A program made the translations under genes and the position numbers. Source: Capniomyces stellatus (Eukaryota; Kickxellomycota; Harpellomycetes; Harpellales; Legeriomycetaceae). From it: a stretch of 64,000 nucleotides of DNA. Below, piece after piece: positions 21,101 through 32,384 of this stretch. The first letter of the stretch is position 1; every line of letters begins with the position of its first letter. Under the pieces are notes generated by a model, which was given only the letters and a program-made list of their open reading frames with translations, was not told the origin of the DNA and did not search any database. The stretch spans positions 18,958 to 82,957 of the forward strand of contig LUVW01000037.1 in assembly GCA_001661515.1 (NCBI GenBank), in the 5' to 3' direction.

Positions 21101-24100
21101 CATGATGTTGTAAATAATACATTTGAATTACTAATGGTGTATATAAGTTTGCTTTTATAAATTCGCGTAATTTTAATACCTAAACTTCTGATAATCACAT
21201 ATTTAAAAGTAGCTCGATGGATCCAAGCGTAAATAAAAACACAAGGATATTAAAGAAAAATTCCAGCAACGGGCACATGTTTAGTCAATCTGAAAATTCC
21301 AAACCCTCGGCATTGAATGATAAGAACGAGCTTAACGAAGGCATAGGCCAAAGAAAAGTAAACAACACACGCTTGCCAATAGGCTGCGTAAAGCTAATCG
21401 ACTTTGGTCTGGCAAACTTCTATAGCAGAAGAGGTTTGCTTGACACTTTTTGTGGAAGTATGCCTTACACTGCCCCAGAGATACTAAAAGGGGAGCCTTA
21501 CATAGGCCCAGAGATAGATATCTGGTCATTAGGTAATTTTTACATCTGGGTGACTAATAACATTCATTTATCATCTTCTAATTGGCTAAATATATGAATC
21601 AGATTAAGATTTTAGGATAATGTTCTCGAGTAAAAAAAGCAAGAAAAATGAAGCATGTTTTTAATTTAAATATAGGCGTCCTGCTGTATGTAATGATAAC
21701 TGGCCGATTCCCATTTCCCGACCCTTCGCAGCCCAAAAACCTGCGTAGAATTGAGCAAGGGGAGTTTAAGTTATACACAAACATGACCGAAGACCTCAAA
21801 GATCTTCTTAACCGCATGATTCAACCAAACAAATTTAAGCGCATCAAAGCCGAACAGGTGCTGGAGCACAGGTGGATAAAGGGAAATGTCAGCATTTTGT
21901 CAGATCTAAGCGGAAGAAGCACAAAAAACATCACTAGTGAAGCTGAGTGTGGCGATAGGAACAAGAATGGCCTGACAAGCGAGACTAATGGCAGCACTGT
22001 GCATGCTTACTGTTGCAAATTTTGTAGTAATATGGGGCTCAAGAGAGTTCCTATTGAAAACGCGAATGGGACTGTAAGAATAAATGGACCCATTAGCAAA
22101 AGCATCACCAAGGAGGTCGCAAACTGTTTGGATATACCATTTGATCTCGTATACAAGAAACTAAAATCGTCAATGGTGCATAGTGTTGGCACTGAGCGCC
22201 AGACCTTGATCCAAAGCCGGTTGATAAATAAAAATTCCAGGATATATAGTGTAAAATCGTTCAACTCTGTGGATGATAATTTAACAGATGCGAGTGACTG
22301 CATGGAGTACAGGGTTGCTAAAGATGTTGGCGGTATTGGCGGTATTGGCGGTATTGGCGGTGTTGGTGGTGTTGGCTATGGTACAATTGAAATGAATAAC
22401 TCACCAGTGGTTTCATTGTATTACTTGATATCGAGGCAAATAGAGTACTATAGCAAAAACATGAAAAACATTAATGAGCTGCCAGTAATTAGCGCAGAAT
22501 GCAAAACGGTACAATACAACGACTCTGTGAATAGCTTGGATAAGCAACTTGGTTTCACATATGAGATTTCCCAAAGTATAAAACAAAAACCAAGTATGGC
22601 CGATGTCCGTGTCTTTGTTAGCAGCAACGAGAAGCTGAATGATCACGAAGAAAAGGACGCGTTTGTTGAGGATGGTGCCAACTCAAATGAGCTAGATGTG
22701 ACTACAACGAAAAAAACAAACTTTGAAAGGATCTCAAAAGTGATATCAGAAATAGCGTGTCTGGATAGAGATAGGTGTGCCAAAAAGAATGACTCTAAAG
22801 TAGTTGGTGAAAAAACATCATATTCCAGGTTGAGAATAATGGGCTCGGTTGAGAACAATTACATCGATAAAAGCAGCAATATTTTTGAGTTTAAAAGTGG
22901 ATGTAGTGGGCTAGTAGATTGCAGCAGCAGCTTTCCAAAAGTAATAAAAAAGGCAACACGTAGGGGTGCTAATAAAATCAGGGTCAGGAAAATAGGGTTG
23001 CTGGAAAAAGTGAATGAGAGAATTATAATACCGTTCCAGTTTGCAAAAGCAGGAAAAAGAACAGGGAAAGGCTGCGAGGAGGCTGAGGTTGGAGTAATGT
23101 TGGTTGAGAGGATAGCAGAGATGCTTGAGAGCAATCAGATGCCATGTATTTTTGTTGAGGATCTAAAAATTACAGGCAACAGAAACCAAGATCCAGAGTC
23201 TCAAGTATTGATGATAAAAACGCTCCCTGAAAGCAAAGAGGTTTTGGCGAAGCAAGCTGATTTAGGGCTGGGATTTGAAGACACCAACATTTTATCCGAA
23301 AAGTTGGAGTTTCATGACATAAACTCGTTTGACTGTGGTGGGGGCACAGCAGAAAATATTTGCAACAGGACCAGCGCCAACAGCAAAAAAAAGAGCATAC
23401 ACAGGTCAAGAAAAAAGTCGCAGCTGTTTTTTATGAAGCATAGTAACTATGAGCTGAACAAAGCGGATAATTCAAGAGGAATGAGTAGAAACAAGGACGG
23501 CGTCAAAAATGCAGATATAAACATTGACAACATGATATTCAACGACGATAACAGCATCTTTGATAATGGTGATTACGAAAAGTCGTCAATAATTAAAAAA
23601 ATCAAGTCGTTGTACCGATTGATGTTTCCTCAGCCATTGACTAAAATACCTGTTCTTGGAAAAAAGAAATCAGTAATATACAATAGGACAAACTTCAGTT
23701 TGCAAATAGCAAAGAAAACCCACGCAAAGACAAAATCAAAAAGTATAAATTTGTTAAGCAGGAGGCAGTCAAAAAATGGCATCAAGGAAAAGCCACACGA
23801 GGCCAACTTGGTTTGTAAAGCCAATAAAGGCACCAGAAGAAATATCGATGCTGTAAATCGTGCTAAAAGTGCAAAAAACATTAAAGGAGCACCAGGAAGC
23901 AAAGATAAACCCCAACCAGAATCTTTTATAGAGTCTAGCATGGAGTCTATAGATTTAGTAACCGAGAATAGGATTCTGCCAAGCGGTTTTGCTTGGACAG
24001 TGAAGCACGTGAGGGGAAAAAGCAGAAGGGTTATGGTTAGGGAATCTGAGGAGATTATGGCGAAAACTTTTGCAGGGCCTGTAACTAATCGCAACGGAAG

Positions 24101-24674
24101 TCACAATAACTTTATTCTTAGAAATAAAAGTATAAATTCAAGCACAGCAGGCATAGTGAGTTTTAGAAGAAAGGGTAGGTTTGGGAGAGGAGGACTTGAG
24201 CGATTGTTTTTGCGGAACAGGTCTATTGGCAACTTTGGAAACGAGGATTCGGGGTTGAACAGCCGCTCCGCACTGAATACATATCGAGCCAAGAATGATG
24301 GGTGTAGCAAAAAAAACAAGAACACGTCTAGCAATATACTTGTAACACAAGTCATCAACCCAGTAAACCACCCAACACAATACTTGGTATCGCAATTTAC
24401 ACCAAGTCTGTGCCGAAACAACGAGGCCAAAATTCTTGATAAATACTCGGTGCTGTTTAAAATAGAGCTGGTCAAAATCAGGATACCCAGGATACTTAAC
24501 CTCCGGCTAAACTCGTTACCGCTAGTGGGTTTTGCAAAGAAGGGACCCCCAAGAAACAAGTACAGATACGCAGTGTTGGTAACAAGGATGGCAGGGAACT
24601 GGGGCAAGTTCACAATGCTGGTAATGTTCTTAAGAAGGATGATTTCAAGCGTACAGTCAGAGGATACCCAGTAA
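18119..24674 (+). CDS. KIN1: Kin1/Kin2/MARK-type serine/threonine kinase, very large, with C-terminal KA1-like domain
   Basis: Three exons, 18119-20967, about 21213-21532 and 21676-24674, join in phase to about 2055 residues, roughly twice yeast Kin1. These kinases control polarity, secretion and cell wall at the plasma membrane. Residues 1-785 are charged and low-complexity. The kinase domain begins near residue 790: glycine loop GKGSYGKVKL, VAIK-type FAVKII, REANL in helix C, HRDIKLEN catalytic loop, DFGLANF, then TFCGSMPYTAPEIL, a T-loop typical of the AMPK/MARK branch, and IGPEIDIWSLG. The C-terminal 80-100 residues (VLFKIELVKIRIP...) look like KA1, which binds acidic phospholipids. Oddities: about 65 extra residues separate HRDIKLEN from DFG, where about ten are usual, and a Gly-Ile/Gly-Val run lies at 22329-22372. 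The acceptor of exon 2 is uncertain (21212 or a later AG near 21284). Confidence 0.82.
20996..21110. repeat. Intronic 6/12-bp repeat array in the kinase gene
   Basis: The first intron of the Kin1-like gene holds GGTGTC units followed by GTTGAAGTTGAT and GTTGAT units. The underlying period is six bases, with a 12-base higher-order unit. Confidence 0.88.
22329..22372 (+). repeat. In-frame GGCGGTATT/GGTGTT repeat coding Gly-Gly-Ile/Val
   Basis: Several 9-base units inside exon 3 of the Kin1-like gene, encoding a Gly-Gly-Ile/Gly-Gly-Val run in the disordered region after the kinase domain. The length is likely to vary between strains. Confidence 0.8.
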
Positions 24675-25208
24675 ACTCGATAAACGCTTGCTGTGGGTGA
24701 GTGGAACGTTTACAACCGATTATTTCGGGTCAAGGCTGTAATCGCTGAAGCTAAATTGGCACAGTATGTTACTATTGCCAAAAGTAGCACCAATCTCCCT
24801 GAACCAATGCCCATCGGGTACGGACGACCTAGCTGATCGAAGGGGTGTTGGCTAATAGAGTCATTTAACATGTCAAAATAGCACAATGTTTTATAATATT
24901 TTTATAGTATTGTTTAATATTGTATGTTTTGTTTTGTTGTGTTGTATTGATTGTGTTAATAAACCACATTAATAAAAATAAATAAGTAAATAAGTAATAC
25001 TTTTCCCATAATTTTAATTTTAAAACTTTTCAATTTAAATAGCACTGTTAAACGTGAGCTATGCCTCTGTTTCTGGCTATAGTTTTTGGTTTTTTTTTTT
25101 TGTCAACTTTGTTATAATAAAGCAAAAAAAAAGCAAAACAGAACTACTAGCTTAAATAATAGTGGGAAAAGAAAGGAAATAAAAAAAAGACAATCTAACT
25201 TTATCATT
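24675..25208. other. Convergent intergenic region
   Basis: Space between the 3' ends of the kinase gene (+) and the elongase gene (-). It is A/T-rich after 24880 with TTGTTTTGT-type runs. No gene seen. Confidence 0.5.
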
Positions 25209-26226
25209 TTATTCAGACTTGACAGGACCAGCTGATTTCTTTTTGCCATATGTTCTGAAAGCAAAGTCTAAAAACAAGTAGGTCAGCGGGAACAGATAGA
25301 CAAGAGTGACCGAAGTTGCCATGACCTTAGCATAGGCATTGCAGCCATTCAAGAAACACATTGAAAATGCTAGAAGGAACCCTATCAAAAACTGTGAAAT
25401 CTGCATATGGGTAATGTATTTTTTTCCTGGTGGAGTAATACCCAAACTTGTAAGCGCATAGTAGGTGTACATGACAGTGTGGACAAACGAGTTGAACACA
25501 ACAAACACGTAGATTTGAGTGGGTGCATAGTAGACACCAGCATACATACAAAGGATAGCTCCTGAGTGATGGTAGGTTTGCAGCAATGAAGAGCGACGAC
25601 CTTTAGCTATAATGATGGCGGTGTCAATAAACTCGTAGAACTTTGACAGGTAAAACAAGTATGTTATCTCAAACATGCCGTTGTTCCACGAAATATTGTG
25701 AACATCGCACACCTATCATTTCAATACAGCAACATAAACGGTTAGATTCAGCTTCTTTTCACAAATATTGTTTTTTATTCCTTGTTTTTTCAACAAATGC
25801 TTATGTTTGCTCAAATATAAAGTAAAATAGTGTTTTTGGTTTGAAAACCCTGTTGGTGATTTGATTTAAAAAAAAGTGCTGGTATGAACTTACCCCTTCG
25901 GTGGAAAATGCGCTAACGATGATTGGAACTGATCGGAAAAATGTCCACCCAGAGTATACGGCCAAGAATATGTTGTGGGCCAACACAAACATAGTGAATG
26001 CCTGGCTGTTTTCACTCTTTTTTATTTCTCTACTGACATTATTTCTTTTAGCCTCTATTCTTGAAACCGATGTCTTTCCTGGTGGTGGTTGGAAAACGTG
26101 AACACAAATTATGTATGCTACGATAATTGGAAACACGTAGTCAGGCTTTGTTAGGTACTTGGCAAGTGATCCTAAAACCATGTCCTCGGGGACGATCGTA
26201 ATTCCTGCTGGTGGCCAGTTTGACAT
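25209..26226 (-). CDS. ELO-family very-long-chain fatty acid elongase (3-ketoacyl-CoA synthase)
   Basis: Two exons, 26226-25894 and 25712-25209, joined in phase 0, giving 278 residues. ELO enzymes condense acyl-CoA with malonyl-CoA in the endoplasmic reticulum. Several hydrophobic helices are visible. Exon 2 holds the diagnostic run KFYEFIDTAIII, then LLQTYHHSGAI (the ELO histidine box), then NSFVHTVMYTYY. The C-terminus is rich in Lys, including GKKKSAG, suggesting ER retention. The first His of the classic HxxHH box is replaced by Gln (QTYHH), a variant I recall from fungal and protist members, so activity is not excluded. Substrate chain length cannot be predicted. The protein is slightly shorter than yeast Elo1-3. 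The exon 1 start is the only ATG at the beginning of the frame. Confidence 0.88.
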
Positions 26227-28420
26227 TTTTTTTTAAATACAATTCACTTTCTTGCACTACTTTATCGTTTTAACCTGGAGTTAGCTATTATTCAAGTATT
26301 ATTATTGTTATTACTATTACTGTTTATACCAAGTGAATTTAAAGCTGGATACACTGACGTCAAACAAACAGAGTGCAGTAGTGTAATTTATTGGAAAGCA
26401 GCAGATTAAAAAGCACGAGTATTGTCTGCCCGGCAGATGTCTGTACCCATATATGTATTTGCAAACAATTATTGATCTGAACACTTACTTGTTATATAAG
26501 GCGTTGATACTACACTCTTTCTTTGGATAATTTGTAATCTTTGACTTGAAAAGAACAAAAAGTATAACAATAAAAAAAAAAGAGCAAAAGAAAGAGTTTA
26601 TGAATCAAATTTTAAAAGCAAAACCATGTTTGGTAAATAATATCTGATTAAAAAAAAAAAAATTGGCGAGCAGTGGGTAAAAAAAAGGGCTGCTTTAATG
26701 TTTGCCTTTTTTAAAAACTTCTCAACGACGAGACGCATTTTAGCTATAACAAAAGCCGATTGATAATACTCTCAATTCCTCGCCTACTAACCAAACCATA
26801 CTTTATTTCAACATCAAGAATTGTTATACAGCTACGATAATGTCAACAAAAAAAAGATGCGAATAAAAAAGGAAGTTATAAAATAAGTTTGTAAATCAAC
26901 AAGTAATAGAAAGAACTTTACAAATTACACTTAATTAGTTGTGATTTGTAATGAATTCGAACTTACAGCCTGTCCTTTTTTATTTTTCACAAGCAAATTA
27001 AAAATACTGCCGATTTCGGATTTCCAAACTGACCCAAAAACTGATCTTTTTTTACTTTTTTGATCAGCAAGTTTTACCCAATAGCAAAGACAAATTGCTA
27101 TTGAAAGTGGGGGGAGGAGAGTCTTTGAACACTACAAAAAAAAATCTAGACAGTTTTAAACCAAACTTCACGATATGAAACCCTGCAAAACTGATGAATT
27201 CTGTGAGATAATGGAATATCCGAAACCCCATTGCAAGGATTTGTACGCCAGTTAGGGCCTTCAAATAAATAAATCTATTCTCTTGGTGTTTTTGCAAAAA
27301 ACTGATTACTATTTTTAATTTGTTACTGATTAACCAAGTAATCCCATTTAAGAAATACCACCATACTGTTCTTTAACTAAGTTTTGCCAAAAATTGGTTT
27401 GTCAACTTGATTCGTAAACCAATAAAATATTCCCAAACTCTTTTGCTCTTTAATTACAAACTTTATTTTATTTTTTTGAAAAAAGAATATTCCATCATTA
27501 CCATAAAAACCTAGATAGGTTATTTGATAAGATGAAGCGGAAAAAACAAATAAAGTTGAAATCTTGAAAACTGGTAACCAAAGAAATTTTTTTATTTATG
27601 GAATTGAAGTTTTCATTTTTCTTTTTTTTTATTGAAATGAAGTTTACTTTTTTCAACAAAATATTTCAACCCTTTGGGAATAAAAAGCGGTACTATCTAA
27701 AATATTTGAATGCCATCATTAAGAGCCATGTACTAGCTTAAATCACATGTTAACGTAGCTGGAGACTAAGTGAACACATCACGTAATCAGACAACTAACT
27801 TGTGCCCAATTGGCAAAGCTACAGATCCAAAATCTAGCTTCAGTAAAATAAATATTTTGCTCATTGATAAACAAACATTGATGCAAGCAATATAAAGTGT
27901 ACAATGTCGTGGATTAATTCTAACCACGGGTAATGGTATATGCTTTAACGGTTTTCCTATCACGGGGTTTTTTATCTGAAAAGCTACGAGTACCATATTT
28001 TATTTTACTATATTTTACTATACACACTACTACTAACATTTTATTACTACAGACATCTATTCTTGCGCATTGATAGGCCGTGCTCATGGGATAATAGCTG
28101 AATACAATAGCTCTTTCGCTACAAAGAGCCTTTGTAATCAATAGGGTGCTTGATTTCAATAGACTATCTTTTTTATTCTAACTACATTTATTACATATTA
28201 TATATTATATATTATCTTAATAATTTAAGCCATTAGGGAACCTTTTTGATAAAATGTTTTTACTAATGAATTATTTCAGTTTATATACAGCTATAGCGCG
28301 CTGTATGAGCACAGTGTGATTAGGGTCTTTTCTAAAAATGTCAAATGTCTACTCTGAATAAACATTATAACTATACACATACTTGTGTTGTCTGAGATTA
28401 GCAAATTTTCACCACAACAA

Positions 28421-28483
28421 TACTACTACTACTACTACTACTACTATTATTATTATTATTATTACTAATGTTATTACTACTAC
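28421..28483. repeat. ACT/ATT trinucleotide microsatellite
   Basis: Consecutive ACT units change to ATT units, followed by scattered copies to about 28483. Confidence 0.9.
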
Positions 28484-30137
28484 TAATCCCTATTTGGATT
28501 AAAATACAAGCAACATCACAAGTACACTTACTAGTAAAGAAAATACTCTAGGTGCTGAAATCAAACCCTAATATAGGAAATTTAGGTACAGTTCTACCAA
28601 AGAATTGACGACAACAATGTTCCGAGTTTAGCAGCGTGTGAAGCTAGCCAAACACTGATGTTTGCCAGGTTATTCTAAAGTCGTTACCATCGATAACCCT
28701 TGGTGTCAAAAAAAATATTATCTATTCAATAAAATAAAACAACTATCCGTCCTTTGTACCGTGGAATTGGCTAAAATTATGAACTCTGTCCAATATATTC
28801 TACAAGGCTGGTTGAAAAACAAATAAACTAACGAATCTGTTACAGCAAGCTTGAAGAAATTATATTTGGTCGCCATGTAAACAAGAACATGTAAGTATGA
28901 CTTGCTAGGATGATATGCAAGAATCGCTTATATAGCAGTGTACATATGCACGCCATTAGAAAGTGTGTGTAGGGAAGGTTTTTGTGGAAGCTAAGAACGC
29001 GATGGAGAAAAACTGGCGTGGTGTTTATGGACATAAGCTGGTCTCGATAACACTTGAGTAAAGCTAATATGATATTCAAGCGTTTAGAAAAAAGACTAAA
29101 AACCAGTGATTGGTAGTTGCAAAAAAAAAAAAAGGCGTTATTACAAATATATTGAACATAGTTGAGTGTTGAGTGGCTTTTTAGATCAAGCATTAAGCAA
29201 GAACTATGTAAGCGATAAAAGCATAAACAAGTAAAACCGGAATCATACAGCTAAAAGTTCTAGCAACATGGATTGTTTTATAAACAAACGATGCGAAGGT
29301 ATGTATTCTATTACAGAATCATACTTGTAGCAATAAATATATGAACGTAGTTATATAGTGGACCATCAGTTCTATTGAGGTTAGTTTATAAAGTTCCGGA
29401 GCAAACATTTTCTGATACAAAATATTTGCACAGAAATAAAATAAAAATGCAAAAAAAGGAAAGGGAGATTAGATAAAACCGTAAATTAATCACAGACAAT
29501 TTACAAGCCTGGCTACCCAAACTTCAAAGCTTTAATATTGACCTACTTGGTCCATCATACCACGCCTTACCATACCATAACATAACATATAGAAAACTGG
29601 AGCCTGTTTAAAGAGTTCGCGTTTTAAGCATTATTGGATGTATATTTAATGGCACTTTATGTAAAATGCAATATATTGCTTACAGACAAAGACAAATGAG
29701 ATCTATACATACAAGTAGCTTTTGGTTCCATTTTTTTTTAATATTTGTAGTTACAAAGAAAGACGAATTCCAGGTTAAATTGGCGTGGATTTAAGGCATG
29801 TTTTGTGAAATGTTTGGAAACGCATTTTTCAATATATGGAATTACAATTTTTTTTAAAAAAAATCTTGAATTAAAAATAGAACATTATTTCAATAAAAAA
29901 AAAAAAATAGAACGTTAAATAAACGTTCTGTAAAAAAAAAAGAATATTAAATAAATGGATTTTTATATTACAAAGATCGAGAGTAACTGAAATAAGCCCA
30001 GATGAATAGTGGAAAGAAGGGATTGGGGGAATAATAATTAATGATAATTAAGTCCCAAGAAAAAAATATATATAAATGGCTAGAGGAGCTAGACAAAGTT
30101 AAATTGCTAAAGAATGGGATGTATATTAGAAGTGTCG

Positions 30138-30230
30138 TATCATATCCATATCCATGTCCATACCCATTTCCATCTCATGCCAATGTCTACATCAATGCCC
30201 ATATCCATACACATACCCATTTACATTAGG
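30138..30230. repeat. CCATAT/CCATAC-type hexamer tract
   Basis: Imperfect hexamer repeat (ccatat, ccatac, ccatgt variants) in the spacer before the secreted-protein gene. Confidence 0.75.
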
Positions 30231-30738
30231 CTATATCAAATCAGTTAAACCAATAGTGCCAACCATCAATTACATGCTTTGATATCATCCATGTGCCACC
30301 ATGTTATAATCAAAGTGAGCCAACAATTAAAAAAAAGTCAAGAAAACGGGTTAGAAGAGTAGACTATAAAAAGTAAGACCTAGGACCGCATCACAAAAAA
30401 CAAGCATATATTTTAGAGTAATATTGCATAGTCAAGCATATTCATCTGCACTTTTATAACATTTCTATTATTTATTTTTTGATATTTAACAAATTGATAG
30501 AACTTGAAGCCTGGGAATAAAGTGGTACACGCAATAAACAATATAGAGAATCGCGATAGCTACAATAACCAACAAAACAGAACATATTACACAACGCATA
30601 ATATCTAATATTCAAAAAAAAAAAATAAAGGCGAAGAAGCCGATTAAACCAAAATAAAAAAAAACGAATCAAATAAAGCAGGTTAAGCAGAGAAGGAAAA
30701 AAATGAAAAGAAAAGGGGGGTACATAGAGGCAAGCAAA

Positions 30739-32076
30739 ATGAAGCTAATATCAATCATTACAGTGTCACTTTTAGCCGTATCAAGAGCTGTAGAAATGGA
30801 TCACGATACTGGTGATAAATTGATATTTGAGCATGGCAACGAAAGTATGTCTGGTTATGGACACATTTGCAGCCAAGTCTCTCCTAAAACAGTGACAGCG
30901 TACTTAACAGTAGTGGAAACGTCAATATTGAGGTTAGAAACAGAAAGTTCAGAGTTTGCAGTAGCAGCATCAATATCGACACCACCAGTTCTGTCACCAG
31001 CCACGCAGTTGTCAGCTAGACCATTGCTAGCAAAAATACAAGAAACCAGCAAGGCAGACTGCAAGTGTGATGCTTCAACAAGTGGACAACAGGGAGACCG
31101 GATGTTTGATGTTATTGACGTACCGAGCTTTGAAGGTACAATGAATTGTAGTGCCAAGTTGACATCAGATGATATTAAGGGTCCACTGAAGCAGCTAAGT
31201 GATGCAGTAAGGTCCGGAAATAAGCTGTTGCTCAAGTTGAGTATACAGGCTGGCCAAAAAGGATTAAGGTGCGGGCCTTCTCGAGTAACCGAGTTTTTCA
31301 AAGTTTTTATCGGTATATTAGAGACTCATGATAAAGAGTTTACAAATCAGCTAATAAAAGGCGACAAAGAGATTCAAAACAATGGGGTGGTAGCGCAAAA
31401 AACTAAAAAGAATATCATGAGCTTTGCGGGAAACGAACAAAGACTGGCCAAGTTTGCCGCGGATTTGTTTTTGGCAATGAACGAGGACATCAAGGCAAAA
31501 CTGGGGTTGGTTGATTTTATGCTTTTTGCACTAACAAAGCTTCAAGAGACACACAGCTCAAAGCCCAACGAAGATACCCTCAACGAGCTAGAGAAAGCAA
31601 TTGACGAGCTTGAAGCATCTGTCAGCAAAGTTTATGGCTGTAAAAAAAGTTTTATTCCAACAAACAGAAACTTGTCGTTTGGAAAAATTATTTCTGGAAC
31701 ACTGAGAGGCAACAAAGCCATGGTCGGAAGTCTAGTTGACATCACTTTATACCTTGCCAACAGAAACAGCAAGAGGTTTGAGGAGGATCTGGCTAAGGTA
31801 ATGTCGGTTTCTGGCAAATATATCAATTACATCACCATTGGTTTGTACGACTCGCACACCATAGCAAAAGGTGCAGACGACACACTGATAAAAAACATCA
31901 AGGCAGTTAACAAGTACTTTTCCCAAAACCAAGGTATTGTTGAAGCTTCCATCTGTGCATTAAAATCCGTTCACAATCTCGGCGACATTGACATTGTCGA
32001 GTTTTTCCTTAGGCTGTTCCCTACCATGTTTGTTATGACCATCATTTTTTTGCTTCCATTCTGTTGCTGCTGTTGA
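30739..32076 (+). CDS. Unknown secreted or membrane-anchored protein ending in CCCC
   Basis: Single exon. The ATG at 30739 is preferred over the in-frame ATG at 30703 because it puts MKLISIITVSLLAVSRA, a good signal peptide, at the very N-terminus, giving 445 residues. The body is mostly hydrophilic and helical, with scattered cysteines (CSQ, CKCD, NCSA, RCGP, GCKK, ICAL). The final 20 or so residues are hydrophobic (MFVMTIIFLLPF) and end in four cysteines directly before the stop. This could be a membrane anchor with palmitoylated Cys, or a hydrophobic tail removed on GPI attachment; the CCCC ending fits the first better. I do not recognise the family. It is convergent with PEX8, whose 3' end is 308 bp away. 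Confidence 0.75.
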   Translation: MKLISIITVSLLAVSRAVEMDHDTGDKLIFEHGNESMSGYGHICSQVSPKTVTAYLTVVETSILRLETESSEFAVAASISTPPVLSPATQLSARPLLAKIQETSKADCKCDASTSGQQGDRMFDVIDVPSFEGTMNCSAKLTSDDIKGPLKQLSDAVRSGNKLLLKLSIQAGQKGLRCGPSRVTEFFKVFIGILETHDKEFTNQLIKGDKEIQNNGVVAQKTKKNIMSFAGNEQRLAKFAADLFLAMNEDIKAKLGLVDFMLFALTKLQETHSSKPNEDTLNELEKAIDELEASVSKVYGCKKSFIPTNRNLSFGKIISGTLRGNKAMVGSLVDITLYLANRNSKRFEEDLAKVMSVSGKYINYITIGLYDSHTIAKGADDTLIKNIKAVNKYFSQNQGIVEASICALKSVHNLGDIDIVEFFLRLFPTMFVMTIIFLLPFCCCC

Positions 32077-32384
32077 ATTATAGATCGACTTTCATGCCAT
32101 TTGAATCCCAAGCCTTTTTTTTCTTTCCAATTTTACACTCATTTCTTCACTTGATCCAATTTAGCCTGGATTAAATTGGTTTGATCAGATCTGATTTAAT
32201 GTTTTATTGATATTAACGTTTAAAGCGTTGGAGCTTTTTTGTAATTGTAATAGGTTGGTAAAATTAGTTGAAAGAAAGAAATAACAAACAACTAGTAAAA
32301 CACACACACACACACACACGTCTTGGTCGATTAAGCACCAGATGGTTGGATGTTTAAAGACGAATAAAATAAAACTAGATTAAA
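32077..32384. other. Convergent intergenic region with CA microsatellite
   Basis: Spacer between the CCCC-tailed protein gene and PEX8. It contains a dinucleotide CA run at about 32301-32319. No gene seen. Confidence 0.6.

Larger units (their letters stand above)
26227..30738. other. 4.5-kb gene-poor AT-rich region
   Basis: No credible exon or RNA gene in this stretch between the elongase start and the next plus-strand gene. It contains long A and T runs, an ACT/ATT trinucleotide microsatellite (28421-28483), TATAT repeats near 28195-28215 and a CCATAT/CCATAC hexamer tract (30138-30230). The longest ORF (minus strand, 28840-29193) is hydrophobic and has no recognisable motif. Confidence 0.5.

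Noticed and set aside
28421..28483. CRISPR-like or spaced repeat
   Set aside because: Simple trinucleotide microsatellite without spacers.
28840..29193. Minus-strand hydrophobic ORF of 117 codons
   Set aside because: Low-complexity composition expected from A/T-rich DNA, no motif, no splice partners.
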